A stretch of DNA of 28,947 nt, from positions 1-28,947 of IMG/VR virus record IMGVR_UViG_3300009155_001883; one strand, written 5' to 3'. A program made the position numbers and the translations under genes. Below are positions 7,020-15,039 of the stretch, piece by piece (within the stretch, counting starts at the first letter, position 1; the number at the start of each line of letters is the position of its first letter). Origin of the DNA: a virus. The notes under the pieces were generated by a model, which was given only the letters and a program-made list of their open reading frames with translations, was not told the DNA's origin and searched no databases.

Positions 7020-9256
7020 GAACTTATGGACCTGTTTGCTTTGAATGTTTTTAGATTGATGCCTTTTCTTTTCAACTCTAATTCATTATTATCTGAAGTT
7101 GATGTTGCATCTTCACCACCAGCACCAATTGATTCTGGAATACTAGTTGACTTGCCTTTTCTTTTCAAGTCAATCTTTTCACCAGATGGGCGTGCTAAGT
7201 TTTCACCAGAACTCGCCATTGAAAGACCAGACTCTATGCCTTTGTCGATACTTTCTTGGTGGTTTTGGAGGGCTGCTTTTTGCTTGGTGCGGATTTGGTT
7301 GATGGTGATTTTTTCTTTGTACGGTTTGGATTCACCTTGACCTTGTTCTGTACTGTTGACACCGATGCTGTCTGCGGCTGGGGTGAAGTTGTAGTTTCCA
7401 CTTTCAATTCCTCTGTTGGCAATTCTGCCTTCGGTAAGGATGTCTCTAATGGTTTTGGTTCCTTGGCGTTGCTCAAGAAGCTCTTTAGTAGTCTCAACAT
7501 TGTCATTCTCCTCTTTTATTTTAATTACATAACCTTTTGGATGTTTCATTACTTCACCACCACGCAGATGGGATTCTTTTGCAGCTGAACGGCGTAGCAA
7601 GAATACTCTTGGTTTTCCGCTTTTATCTCTCAACAATTTTACTTTCTTTTCTTCTGTAAATAATTCATCTTCTGATTCAGATAAGAAAGACTCAAATTCT
7701 TCATTTACCTTTTTAGGTTCTGATTTCTTCATTGAACTTCCTGAGGTTGGAACATTAGGTTCTTTATGTGCTTCTTTTTCAACCTCAACGAGTTTATCAT
7801 GCACAACTCTATGTGTTGTCTTACCATCTTTACCATATCTACCAAAACCATAATACTTCAAACCCATTCTGCGAGCTTCTTCAGCCGCACCTGAATCTGG
7901 ATGTGCAGTCTTCTCTGCGCCATCTTTTGGTATTGGTAGTGTATCTTTCTTTTGCATCTCCATAGCAATCCAGGCTGATGCAACAGGATTACTTGGTGGT
8001 TGTGCTACGAACTGTTGCATCTTTGTGTACATCTGAAGCATCTCATCTTTTTTAGCTTTGACTACATCAGGTGGTGCATTTCTTAAATCTTCAGAGTTAT
8101 CAAACTCCATGTAGTTATCACCAAACAACTTTGCAAACTCAGGGCGTCCTTGTTGTACGTTGTCCCATTTTTCTTTACGAATGTTTTCTGGTACTGTACG
8201 ACCACCACGTTGACCACGTTCTATGTTTCGTTGTTTAGATACTTCATCAGCAGTATTAACTAGAACCATTGATGAATCATAACCAATTTCTTCTAGTTTA
8301 CTTTTAATCTTTGTAATCTTTTCTACGTCATCGCCAGTGCCATTGATAATCAAACCATTACGACCTAGAATCGCAAGACGTTGACGCAACTCTGTAACAC
8401 TCTTTGCTTTGTCACGAACAATATTTCTTTTTTCTTCTTCTGATGCAGGCATAGTCTTATCAAGACCTTGTTTGTCCATTAAGAACTCAAGTGCCTTATC
8501 AGAATTCATCTCTGTCATTCCATGGCCTGCAAGTGTATTATCTAGCACATAGTCTTTACCAGAACCTGGTCCGCCTGCTAGAAATACTACTTTAAATATT
8601 GCTTTGTCATGTACACCTTCAAACAAAAGAGATTCAAATTCTTCATTGATACTCTCTTTGATTTGCATACCTTTACGCACATCAGCAAACATTTCTTTTG
8701 CATGATGTTCAGGTACATGTTTAGGAATACCCTTTTTGAATTCTTTGAAGTTGCCTTCTTTAGCATGTGCTCGCATTTTAGATGCAGACATACCAGCAGT
8801 ACCTTCAGCATCAGGGTCTCTTTCACCCGCACTGTGTACTGTTATCTTTTTGAAATTGAATAACTTACCCTTTTCAGGACCATTGTACTGTGCAAGTTTC
8901 TTTTCGTATTCTGGAACACGGTCTGAGCCTGCAACCATGTGTAAGTGTGTTACACCTTGTTTGTGTAACTTTTCTGCGTGAGAAAGGAATGTAGGCGATT
9001 CTTTACTAGAAGTAGAAAGATTCGTTTTTGAGAAGAATCGTTTTGCGTGTTTGAGTTTATCTTCTGCTGATAAAGGATTCTTGTCTTTATCGTGTGAGTG
9101 AGATAGAACTACGCTGTGACTGCCGCCGACAGATTTGGCAACATCTTTGACTTTGTTTACAAGGACTTCATGCCCTGTAGTAGGAGGAGACATGCGACCA
9201 AATGCCGTCACATGGTGAACCTCTTTGTTTTCTCTAATAAAATCTCTAAATTTCAT
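7016..9256 (-). CDS. Multidomain NMN-adenylyltransferase-like plus P-loop kinase virion-type protein (746 aa)
   Basis: Residues 1-9 (MKFRDFIRE) fit the targeting-like N-terminus. Residues 14-200 are a nucleotidyltransferase of the NMNAT/cytidylyltransferase fold: AFGRMSPPTTGHEVLVNKV at 18-36 is the HxGH region (first His replaced by Thr), and GMSASKMR at 155-162 is the second, ISSTxxR-like motif. Residues 220-400 are a P-loop kinase with Walker A GGPGSGKD (228-235), like zeta-toxin or polynucleotide kinases. NMNAT plus kinase recalls NadR. The domains are separated by near-duplicate linkers INEEFESLLFE (203-213) and VNEEFESFLSE (517-527); a further ILTEG lies at 606-610. Residues 540-580 form a small conserved domain; the tail from 610 on is low complexity and holds two LKRKG copies. 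The ribosome site GAGG is 6 bases before ATG, with a late promoter box upstream. Confidence 0.82.
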   Translation of the reverse strand: MKFRDFIRENKEVHHVTAFGRMSPPTTGHEVLVNKVKDVAKSVGGSHSVVLSHSHDKDKNPLSAEDKLKHAKRFFSKTNLSTSSKESPTFLSHAEKLHKQGVTHLHMVAGSDRVPEYEKKLAQYNGPEKGKLFNFKKITVHSAGERDPDAEGTAGMSASKMRAHAKEGNFKEFKKGIPKHVPEHHAKEMFADVRKGMQIKESINEEFESLLFEGVHDKAIFKVVFLAGGPGSGKDYVLDNTLAGHGMTEMNSDKALEFLMDKQGLDKTMPASEEEKRNIVRDKAKSVTELRQRLAILGRNGLIINGTGDDVEKITKIKSKLEEIGYDSSMVLVNTADEVSKQRNIERGQRGGRTVPENIRKEKWDNVQQGRPEFAKLFGDNYMEFDNSEDLRNAPPDVVKAKKDEMLQMYTKMQQFVAQPPSNPVASAWIAMEMQKKDTLPIPKDGAEKTAHPDSGAAEEARRMGLKYYGFGRYGKDGKTTHRVVHDKLVEVEKEAHKEPNVPTSGSSMKKSEPKKVNEEFESFLSESEDELFTEEKKVKLLRDKSGKPRVFLLRRSAAKESHLRGGEVMKHPKGYVIKIKEENDNVETTKELLEQRQGTKTIRDILTEGRIANRGIESGNYNFTPAADSIGVNSTEQGQGESKPYKEKITINQIRTKQKAALQNHQESIDKGIESGLSMASSGENLARPSGEKIDLKRKGKSTSIPESIGAGGEDATSTSDNNELELKRKGINLKTFKANRSISS

Positions 9257-9290
9257 TCTCCGCCTCTACAGCAGTTAGTTAATAGCGTAT

Positions 9291-10253
9291 TTAGTTATTT
9301 ATCAGCTTTAAAATTGCGTCTACAGAACTCTTTGTGATGTGATTATGAACGGCATATTCGTATGCATTATCAAGTTTTTCGTCATCTGGTCGTTTAAAAT
9401 TGACAAGATAGTCAGACAATTCTTTGTCATTCGTATAGGTTTTACCAAATTCTTTCATCATGGTTGCACCAGCAATATCTCTTGCAACCCATGGTGTATG
9501 ATTGAGCATAGATTCTACAAGAACAAGACCGAAGCCTTCTTCAAATGAGTGCATGATATACAGGTCGGCTTCTTTCATTGCATCAGCAACTTCTGCCTTG
9601 TCTTCAAGCATTAGAGGTTTAATAAACTCAGATTCTTCTGGCATCAAATCATGTCTATTATCATAACCAGTCAAAACTAATGTTGTATCAGGAATGTTCA
9701 GTATACTAAACAATTTTGCTAACTCTTTCATGCCTTTATGTGGCCAATATCCACCGCATGATAGGAACATATTCTTTGTTTTGATGCCATATCTCTCACG
9801 GAAACCTGGTCGACCAATCGCATGTGCTTCATTTACACTTAGATTAATCTTAACACTTCTACTCAATGCACCATGTTTCATTACATGATCCCAGTCTTGT
9901 GGTGTTCCACAACCAACCCATTTTGCGTCATTCAGTGCTTGCAAACACACAGCACTTTCTGATGGTTTGATTATGTAATACAATACTGGATATGGTAAAT
10001 TTTTGATGTTTACAAGAACAAGATTTTGAATACCAACATCACCACCATGAACAACAACTAAGTCCCATGGATAGTTAAATATGGCAGTGTCACTTGTTAC
10101 ATGAATTCCATTCCAATCACCTTTGTGTTCACCTGTAAATACAGCAACTTGATGACCTCGACTTAGAGTTTCTTCAGCCAAATCTCTTGTATGGTTTTCT
10201 GAACCACCAGGATAAGGTGCGTATCTGTGAACTACGTATAATATTTTTTTCAT
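9291..10253 (-). CDS. Glycosyltransferase family 4-type (GT-B) enzyme
   Basis: This 320-aa protein transfers a sugar from a nucleotide-activated donor to an acceptor. The N-terminal half opens with MKKILYVVHRYAPYPGGSEN and RDLAEETLSRGHQVAVFTGE, the usual acceptor-side Rossmann fold of GT4 enzymes. The C-terminal half has SCGGYWPHKGMKELAKLF (donor-domain start) and the E-x7-E motif in FEEGFGLVLVESM (Glu239 and Glu247). It is on the short side for the family but all core parts are present. No membrane segment is visible. It is the last gene of the sugar island, and its ATG overlaps the gmd stop by 4 bases. Donor could be the GDP-deoxysugar made by its neighbours; the acceptor (host surface glycan or virion protein) is unknown. 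Confidence 0.88.
   Translation of the reverse strand: MKKILYVVHRYAPYPGGSENHTRDLAEETLSRGHQVAVFTGEHKGDWNGIHVTSDTAIFNYPWDLVVVHGGDVGIQNLVLVNIKNLPYPVLYYIIKPSESAVCLQALNDAKWVGCGTPQDWDHVMKHGALSRSVKINLSVNEAHAIGRPGFRERYGIKTKNMFLSCGGYWPHKGMKELAKLFSILNIPDTTLVLTGYDNRHDLMPEESEFIKPLMLEDKAEVADAMKEADLYIMHSFEEGFGLVLVESMLNHTPWVARDIAGATMMKEFGKTYTNDKELSDYLVNFKRPDDEKLDNAYEYAVHNHITKSSVDAILKLINN
9296..9303 (-). promoter_or_regulatory. T4-type late promoter box (GATAAATA)
   Basis: GATAAATA on the minus strand matches TATAAATA at 7 of 8 bases. It overlaps the last codons of the glycosyltransferase gene and lies about 40 bases before the ATG of the 746-aa gene, placing the predicted RNA start near 9290. It would restart late transcription downstream of the sugar island. 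Confidence 0.55.
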
Positions 10254-11218
10254 TTCAATCGTTCTATATCTGCATCAACCATCATCTTAACTAATTCTTC
10301 AAACGATGTTTTGTTTTGCCATCCTAAAGTCTCTATCGCTTTGGTATTGTTACCACGAAGAACATTCAATTCAGCAGGACGTTTGAATCTTGGGTCACTT
10401 GCAATATATTGTTTCCAATCTGTGATACCGACATGATTAAATGCACAGTCTAAGAATTCATAAATCGAATGACATTCATTTGTAGATACAACATAATCAC
10501 CAGGTTCTTTTTGTTGTGTCATCATCCACATAGCCTCAACGAAATCACCTGCAAATCCCCAATCACGTTTAGAATCTAAATTACCAAGTGTAATCTTATC
10601 TGCAAGACCTAATTTTATTCGTGCAACACCATCCGTAATCTTTCTTGTGACAAATTCTTTTCCGCGGATGGGTGATTCATGGTTAAACAAAATACCATTA
10701 GAAGCGTGTAGACTGTAGCTCTCACGGAAGTTTACTGTAATCCAATACGCATATAGTTTTGCGACACCATATGGACTTCTTGGATGGAATGGAGTTGTTT
10801 CATCTTGATGATTGTCTTTTGCATTACCATACATCTCACTTGTGCTTGCCTGATAAAATCGTGTTTCTGGATTATGTAATCTAATCGAATTGAGAATATT
10901 TAGAGGACCGATTGCATTTACTTCTGTTGTTAACTTATTCAAGTCCCAACTAGAACCAACAAAACTTTGTGCTGCAAGATTATAGAATTCATCCGGTCTG
11001 ATTGACTTGACTAAATGACTCATAGAATTTTCATCAGTGATATCACCAGTCACTAACTCAATATCGTTTTCAATGTTTAGAAATTTTAGATTGTCTGTAT
11101 TAGGATTTGAATATCGTTTCATCAATCCATATACATGATATCCTTTACTCAGTAAAAACTTTGCAAGATATGGTCCATCTTGACCAGTGATGCCTGTTAC
11201 AAATGCTGTCTTTTTCAT
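10250..11218 (-). CDS. gmd: GDP-mannose 4,6-dehydratase
   Basis: This enzyme converts GDP-D-mannose to GDP-4-keto-6-deoxy-D-mannose, the precursor of GDP-fucose, GDP-rhamnose, GDP-perosamine and related sugars. The NADP-binding motif TGITGQDG is at residues 8-15. RPDEFYNLAAQSFVGSSW (74-91) and YQASTSEMYG (122-131) are typical of Gmd. The catalytic pair is Tyr150-x3-Lys154 in SPYGVAK, with Thr126 and Glu128 matching the family active site. LFNHESPIRGKEFVTRKI and LGNLDSKRDWGFAGDFVEAM are diagnostic. At 322 aa it is slightly shorter than bacterial Gmd. Phages of marine cyanobacteria are known to carry gmd with epimerase genes. The ATG lies 2 bases after the methyltransferase gene stop. Confidence 0.95.
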   Translation of the reverse strand: MKKTAFVTGITGQDGPYLAKFLLSKGYHVYGLMKRYSNPNTDNLKFLNIENDIELVTGDITDENSMSHLVKSIRPDEFYNLAAQSFVGSSWDLNKLTTEVNAIGPLNILNSIRLHNPETRFYQASTSEMYGNAKDNHQDETTPFHPRSPYGVAKLYAYWITVNFRESYSLHASNGILFNHESPIRGKEFVTRKITDGVARIKLGLADKITLGNLDSKRDWGFAGDFVEAMWMMTQQKEPGDYVVSTNECHSIYEFLDCAFNHVGITDWKQYIASDPRFKRPAELNVLRGNNTKAIETLGWQNKTSFEELVKMMVDADIERLK

Positions 11219-11220
11219 AA

Positions 11221-11772
11221 TTAACCTTTTTCACAAATCATTTTCAATATTGAACCAGCCGCAGGTTCTGGATTACGAGTATCAGGTACTCTACGACAAT
11301 TTACAAAACCATTCTTCTCTAACAACTTTTTAAGTGAGTCTGTATCAAATGCATTTACATGCCCCATGCCTGGCATTTTGTATTCTTCTTTGTTATGGAA
11401 ACCACCAAACAAATATGACATTGCATTTTTCCAATCATCATCTGATTGATTCAACCAACCAGCATTTGCTTTTTCTTTCCAATCACCCTTAACAACTCTT
11501 TCAAAAATCCATCGTGCATCAGGCACAACAACTTCAAAGACTGCATCTTTCTTTAGAATACGATGTACTTCTGTTAGTACTCTATCTATATCGAAAATGT
11601 AGATGTGTTCAATTACATCACCCATGTATGCCTTTGAAAACACTTCATCACCAAATGGATAAGGTGTCTCTAACAAATCATGTTTACAATTCACACCAGG
11701 CCAATCGTTGAAGTCCATACGAATGTGTGCATCTGGTTTAGGCCATGGACCTGATCCTATATCAATAATCAT
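11221..11772 (-). CDS. SAM-dependent methyltransferase (class I, type 11-like)
   Basis: This 183-aa protein opens with the SAM-binding motif IIDIGSGPWP (residues 2-11), followed by DFNDWPGVNCKHDLLETPYP, an acidic end of strand 2 and the usual following region. AYMGDVIEHIYIFDIDRVLTEVHRILKKD is the D-V-I-E-H / L-x-E-x-x-R-x-L-K pattern of small-molecule methyltransferases. It is compact, with no added domain. Placement between gmd and the cytidylyltransferase-cupin gene, with a 4-base overlap upstream, suggests that it methylates a sugar or a nucleotide-sugar intermediate. The substrate cannot be told from sequence. Confidence 0.85.
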   Translation of the reverse strand: MIIDIGSGPWPKPDAHIRMDFNDWPGVNCKHDLLETPYPFGDEVFSKAYMGDVIEHIYIFDIDRVLTEVHRILKKDAVFEVVVPDARWIFERVVKGDWKEKANAGWLNQSDDDWKNAMSYLFGGFHNKEEYKMPGMGHVNAFDTDSLKKLLEKNGFVNCRRVPDTRNPEPAAGSILKMICEKG

Positions 11773-12530
11773 TTTCTTCTTTCAATATCTTCTTCAATAC
11801 ACTTTTCGCCATACTGTATCTCAATAATTTTCAATTCAGTTTCTTGTTCATTAGATAGTTGATGCCATGTGCCAACTGGTATCTCTAAACTTTTCTGAGC
11901 CTCTAACTGATACTTTCTTGCAGAATGGGAACTCTCTTGCGTAATAGTTGCAACACCTTCTGAAATATGCCAGTGTTCATTTCTCAAAAAATGTTTCTGC
12001 ATACTCAAAGATTTGCCTGGTTCTACTACTAACTCTTTGACTTTGACTGTTGGTGTTTCATGTAAAACACGATAGTGTCCCCATTGTCTTTCAGTCTTAG
12101 GGTTTTTCCATTCTTTTAGAATCCATGATGATGAATTCATTTTGTTTTCACCACCAACACCAAAGACAAATTCTAACTGAAGCATTTCTTTAAGTAAGTC
12201 CATTTCTGGAATATTTTCTTTTGTTCTATCTCCGCCGTTGGCAAAAATTATATGAGCCGTTGGATGTATTGCTCTTACTTTTCTAATAGCATCTTTGGCG
12301 CTGTTATCACTGTCATCAAAGTTAATAACTCTGTCAACATTTTGAAGTGCCAAAATGATAGTTGCACGTTCTTCCCAAGGCATAAATTCTTGCCCTTTCT
12401 TTCTGCGTAACCATTCATCGGAATTAACTCCAATAATTAAAGAATCACCAAGAGCTCTAGCTGCATTAATATAGGCAATATGACCTGAATGTAATGGGTC
12501 GAATCCACCAGTTACAATTACAATTTTCAT
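11769..12530 (-). CDS. Fused cytidylyltransferase-like and mannose-6-phosphate-isomerase-like cupin protein
   Basis: Residues 1-145 are a nucleotidyltransferase like the HldE/RfaE C-terminal domain: GGFDPLHSGH (8-17, HxGH), GVNSDEWLRRKKG (34-46), and NSSSWILKEW (132-141) as the second motif. Such domains activate a sugar phosphate with CTP or ATP. Residues 150-253 are a cupin of the type II phosphomannose-isomerase kind: SLSMQKHFLRNEHWHISEG (174-192) gives likely metal ligands at His180, His186 and His188, and IPVGTWHQLSN (217-227) gives His223. In bacteria the cupin is normally fused to mannose-1-phosphate guanylyltransferase, so fusion to this class is unusual. It overlaps both neighbours by 4 bases. 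It probably supplies an activated sugar for the island; exact substrate unknown. Confidence 0.87.
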   Translation of the reverse strand: MKIVIVTGGFDPLHSGHIAYINAARALGDSLIIGVNSDEWLRRKKGQEFMPWEERATIILALQNVDRVINFDDSDNSAKDAIRKVRAIHPTAHIIFANGGDRTKENIPEMDLLKEMLQLEFVFGVGGENKMNSSSWILKEWKNPKTERQWGHYRVLHETPTVKVKELVVEPGKSLSMQKHFLRNEHWHISEGVATITQESSHSARKYQLEAQKSLEIPVGTWHQLSNEQETELKIIEIQYGEKCIEEDIERRK

Positions 12531-13393
12531 ATGACACCTTTTAATGCTCTAGAGATACCATCGTAGATATTAATTTTTGGTTTGTAGAACGATAACATTT
12601 TATCTGGATGACAAACACGATACATCACACCAACTGGTGCAGTTTTGATATGATTAACTTCTGGATTGTATCCTTGAATACCGCAAACGATTTGTTGCAA
12701 TTCATTAAATGATGTTGCGATACCAGAACCAAGATTTACAGGACCTTGAATGTCTTGTTTGATTGCTTCATCAACTGCATCTACAATATCTTGCATGTGA
12801 ATGAAGTCACGTACTTGGTGCCCATCACCCCAAATATCAAATGGGTTCATTAAATTCTTTGCACGATGAATGTATGATGGGAAAGGATAGTCTAAGTCTT
12901 GGTCTGTTCCGTACCCACTGAATGGTCTGAACACATGTACTCTGACACCAGCTTCTTCTAAGAATTGTAAACAGAATTCACCAGTTAGTTTTGCCCAACC
13001 ATATGTCAAGTCAGGCATTTTTGTTTTCTTCAAATCAATAAAAGATTCAACTAATCTATTTTTTCTTTCCAAGTCTTGTAGTTCAATTGGATATGCGGCT
13101 GATGAGGAGAAATAAACTACTCGACCTGGTTTTGTTTTTAATGCCCATTGAATCATATCTGAATCAATCGCCAAGTCTGTTGCGACTGAAAGTGGGTTGC
13201 CTTCAATCGTTTGACGACCACCAACAATTGCTGCAAGGTGAATTACTAGGTCAAAATAACTATCATTTGTTTTGAAAAAATCTCGGCAGTCGTTGCCTTC
13301 TTTGATATCAATACCCACAATGTCATGTTCAGCATACTTACGCATAAAATATTTGCCCACAAAACCCATGTGGCCAGTAATCAAAATTCTCAT
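12527..13393 (-). CDS. NAD(P)-dependent sugar-nucleotide epimerase/dehydratase (extended SDR)
   Basis: The Rossmann motif TGHMGFVG is at residues 6-13 and HLAAIVGG at 52-59, a form typical of GDP-fucose synthase-like and related epimerases/reductases. YFSSSAAYP at 94-102 supplies the catalytic Ser, and YGWAK at 131-135 the Tyr-x3-Lys pair. WGDGHQVRDFIHMQDIVDAV is the conserved C-terminal part of sugar-nucleotide SDRs. Together with gmd two genes away, it could act on GDP-4-keto-6-deoxymannose (reduction or epimerisation) to give a GDP-6-deoxysugar. It could also be an unrelated 4-epimerase, since the sequence does not decide between them. At 288 aa it is short for the family but complete. It overlaps the fusion gene by 4 bases. 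Confidence 0.88.
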   Translation of the reverse strand: MRILITGHMGFVGKYFMRKYAEHDIVGIDIKEGNDCRDFFKTNDSYFDLVIHLAAIVGGRQTIEGNPLSVATDLAIDSDMIQWALKTKPGRVVYFSSSAAYPIELQDLERKNRLVESFIDLKKTKMPDLTYGWAKLTGEFCLQFLEEAGVRVHVFRPFSGYGTDQDLDYPFPSYIHRAKNLMNPFDIWGDGHQVRDFIHMQDIVDAVDEAIKQDIQGPVNLGSGIATSFNELQQIVCGIQGYNPEVNHIKTAPVGVMYRVCHPDKMLSFYKPKINIYDGISRALKGVI

Positions 13394-13394
13394 A

Positions 13395-14387
13395 TCAAAT
13401 CTCCGCAGCTCTAATAATATCGTTAATTCTATTAATATATGTATGATGCTCTTTTATCTTCTTCATTTGATTTAGAATCAAGTCTTTAGTCTTTGGATTT
13501 CTTTGCATCTCTAATGCAACATCAAACAAGTCACCTGAGTCTGGTGCATATGCAATTTCACCATCAAAGAAATCATAAATTGTTTTTGAGTTAGTAAGAC
13601 CTAATGCGCCATAACTAACATTCTTAATTGCACGACAAGCAATGTAACCATTCACAAGATGATTCTTTGGTCTGCAATCAAGTGGCAACAAAGACTCCAC
13701 AACATATTTTCTAACAACTTCTGTTGGTAATGGATTCTGCCATGGTGTGTTGTATAGAAAAGGTATTTTACTATCTTCACATCTCTTAATAAACGGCATG
13801 AACATTTCCTGATTGTCTTCTCGGATCGTACCACAGAAAAATGCTCTGTTCTCTAATGGTTTAAATCTGTCTTCAAAATTAATTTCATCTGGTAACAGGT
13901 CTGTAGCCCATACAGTGTAGAAATTATCATAGTCTGTGTCATGTTCATAAAATGATACATCATTAAATGCATCATACTTTTCTTTTTCAAATTTGTAATT
14001 GTAGTTCTTGTCTTCTACACCATTAGAACCCCAACCATGTTCAGCAGTAAATCTAAAGTCAATCAGTTTACCTACTTTACCAAGATACATTGATGCGCCT
14101 GGATTACCTTCAACTGGTCCTCTGTTGCCAAGATAATGTACAAAATAACATGCAGTCTTGTTCAATGGAAGATTGTTACTGAATCCATTTTGAAATGCCA
14201 ACCATTGTTCTGTAATGACGATTGCATTATCAAAGAATGAGTTTTCAACATTGTCTCTGTTGTCTAACCAGTATACATCAATACCCATAGACTTTGCAGC
14301 ACGTACACAAGCCTCATGGATAAAACCATGTGTATGTCCACTGTCTAATTTTGCACCCCAAACAATTATCTTTTTATACTTCTTCAT
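13395..14387 (-). CDS. Putative glycosyltransferase-like protein of the sugar island (330 aa)
   Basis: I chose the ATG at 14387 (MKKYKKIIVWG) rather than the upstream ATG at 14414 because AAGG lies 6 bases before it and nothing like a ribosome site precedes 14414; this start is one base after the stop of the preceding gene. The N-terminus KKIIVWGAKLDSGHTHGFIHEA is a beta-strand plus glycine-loop start as in GT-B enzymes. The C-terminal part has NVSYGALGLTNSKTIYDFF and GEIAYAPDSGDLFDVALEM, like the donor-side E/D region of glycosyltransferases. No DxD or SAM motif is seen. Family membership is inferred from fold-like pattern and neighbours; it may be a sugar-related protein of another kind. 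Confidence 0.68.
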   Translation of the reverse strand: MKKYKKIIVWGAKLDSGHTHGFIHEACVRAAKSMGIDVYWLDNRDNVENSFFDNAIVITEQWLAFQNGFSNNLPLNKTACYFVHYLGNRGPVEGNPGASMYLGKVGKLIDFRFTAEHGWGSNGVEDKNYNYKFEKEKYDAFNDVSFYEHDTDYDNFYTVWATDLLPDEINFEDRFKPLENRAFFCGTIREDNQEMFMPFIKRCEDSKIPFLYNTPWQNPLPTEVVRKYVVESLLPLDCRPKNHLVNGYIACRAIKNVSYGALGLTNSKTIYDFFDGEIAYAPDSGDLFDVALEMQRNPKTKDLILNQMKKIKEHHTYINRINDIIRAAEI

Positions 14388-14388
14388 A

Positions 14389-15039
14389 TCAAGCCTTAAT
14401 CTTGAACCAAGCATTTTGAGATACAGATTCTATATCCATATTACCGAAAAACTCCATCAGTGCTTTCTCTACAGTCGGAATGTAAAGGTCGTGACCTGCA
14501 AAGATGCCACCCCTTTTAACTTTCGGATAGAAATTCTTAAAGTCTCTTAATGCACCTTCATATGAATGGTCACCATCAATAAAAATAAAATCTAAACTTT
14601 CATCTTCTAGTGTCTGTACAAATTCTACACTTGATGTATATACAAATTCAATTTTGTCTTTGTATGGTTGCAAACGATTAGCTGCATGTTGTTTCATAGC
14701 CTCTTGTCTGTCTTCACTAACAACAGTTCCGTTCCAATCAATGAATGATGGATAGTGGTCTACTGCATATAGTTTCTTTAGATTAGGAATTTCTTTTGCA
14801 TAGAGTTCTGTAGTAACGCCAAGACAAACACCAATCTCAACACCAATCAAATCACCTTTTAGTTTATTGATATGTTCTACAAGACCAGAACCTGATATGT
14901 TCTTCTTACCCCATTCAACTTGTTTCTCTACCCATTGGTCAGGAGGCAAATGATCCCAAGGATCCGAAGAACCAGGCTTTGGTGCGCCTGTACTTCTCAT
15001 TATATTATCTACAGTATTGATTGTTAGAATCTCACTCAT
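14389..15039 (-). CDS. SAM-dependent methyltransferase (Methyltransf_24-like)
   Basis: This 216-aa protein has the SAM-binding region LIGVEIGVCLGVTTELYAKE (residues 64-83), where GVEIGVCLGVTT is motif I. LYAVDHYPSF follows as strand 2, and LDFIFIDGDHSYEGALRDF is a typical motif IV of the class that includes O-methyltransferases and cephalosporin-hydroxylase-like enzymes. GGIFAGHDLY follows as expected. The ATG overlaps the upstream glycosyltransferase gene by 8 bases. It is the second methyltransferase in the island and unlike the 183-aa one in sequence, so they probably modify different positions or substrates. Substrate unknown; sugar O-methylation is a reasonable inference. Confidence 0.85.
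   Translation of the reverse strand: MSEILTINTVDNIMRSTGAPKPGSSDPWDHLPPDQWVEKQVEWGKKNISGSGLVEHINKLKGDLIGVEIGVCLGVTTELYAKEIPNLKKLYAVDHYPSFIDWNGTVVSEDRQEAMKQHAANRLQPYKDKIEFVYTSSVEFVQTLEDESLDFIFIDGDHSYEGALRDFKNFYPKVKRGGIFAGHDLYIPTVEKALMEFFGNMDIESVSQNAWFKIKA

Noticed and set aside
7234-7506. 90-aa lysine/proline-rich minus-strand frame inside the 746-aa gene
   Set aside because: It lies in another frame of a well-supported gene, in its low-complexity tail, with no ribosome site or recognisable domain; a shadow of the biased coding sequence.
12490-12510. tRNA-like T-arm sequence (gggtcgaatcc)
   Set aside because: It lies inside the coding start of the cytidylyltransferase-cupin gene, and no clover-leaf can be built around it. 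A second similar string near 22924 is also coding.
14388-14414. Upstream ATG of the 339-aa form of the sugar-island protein
   Set aside because: No ribosome site precedes it and it overlaps the preceding gene by 26 bases, while the ATG at 14387 has AAGG at good distance.
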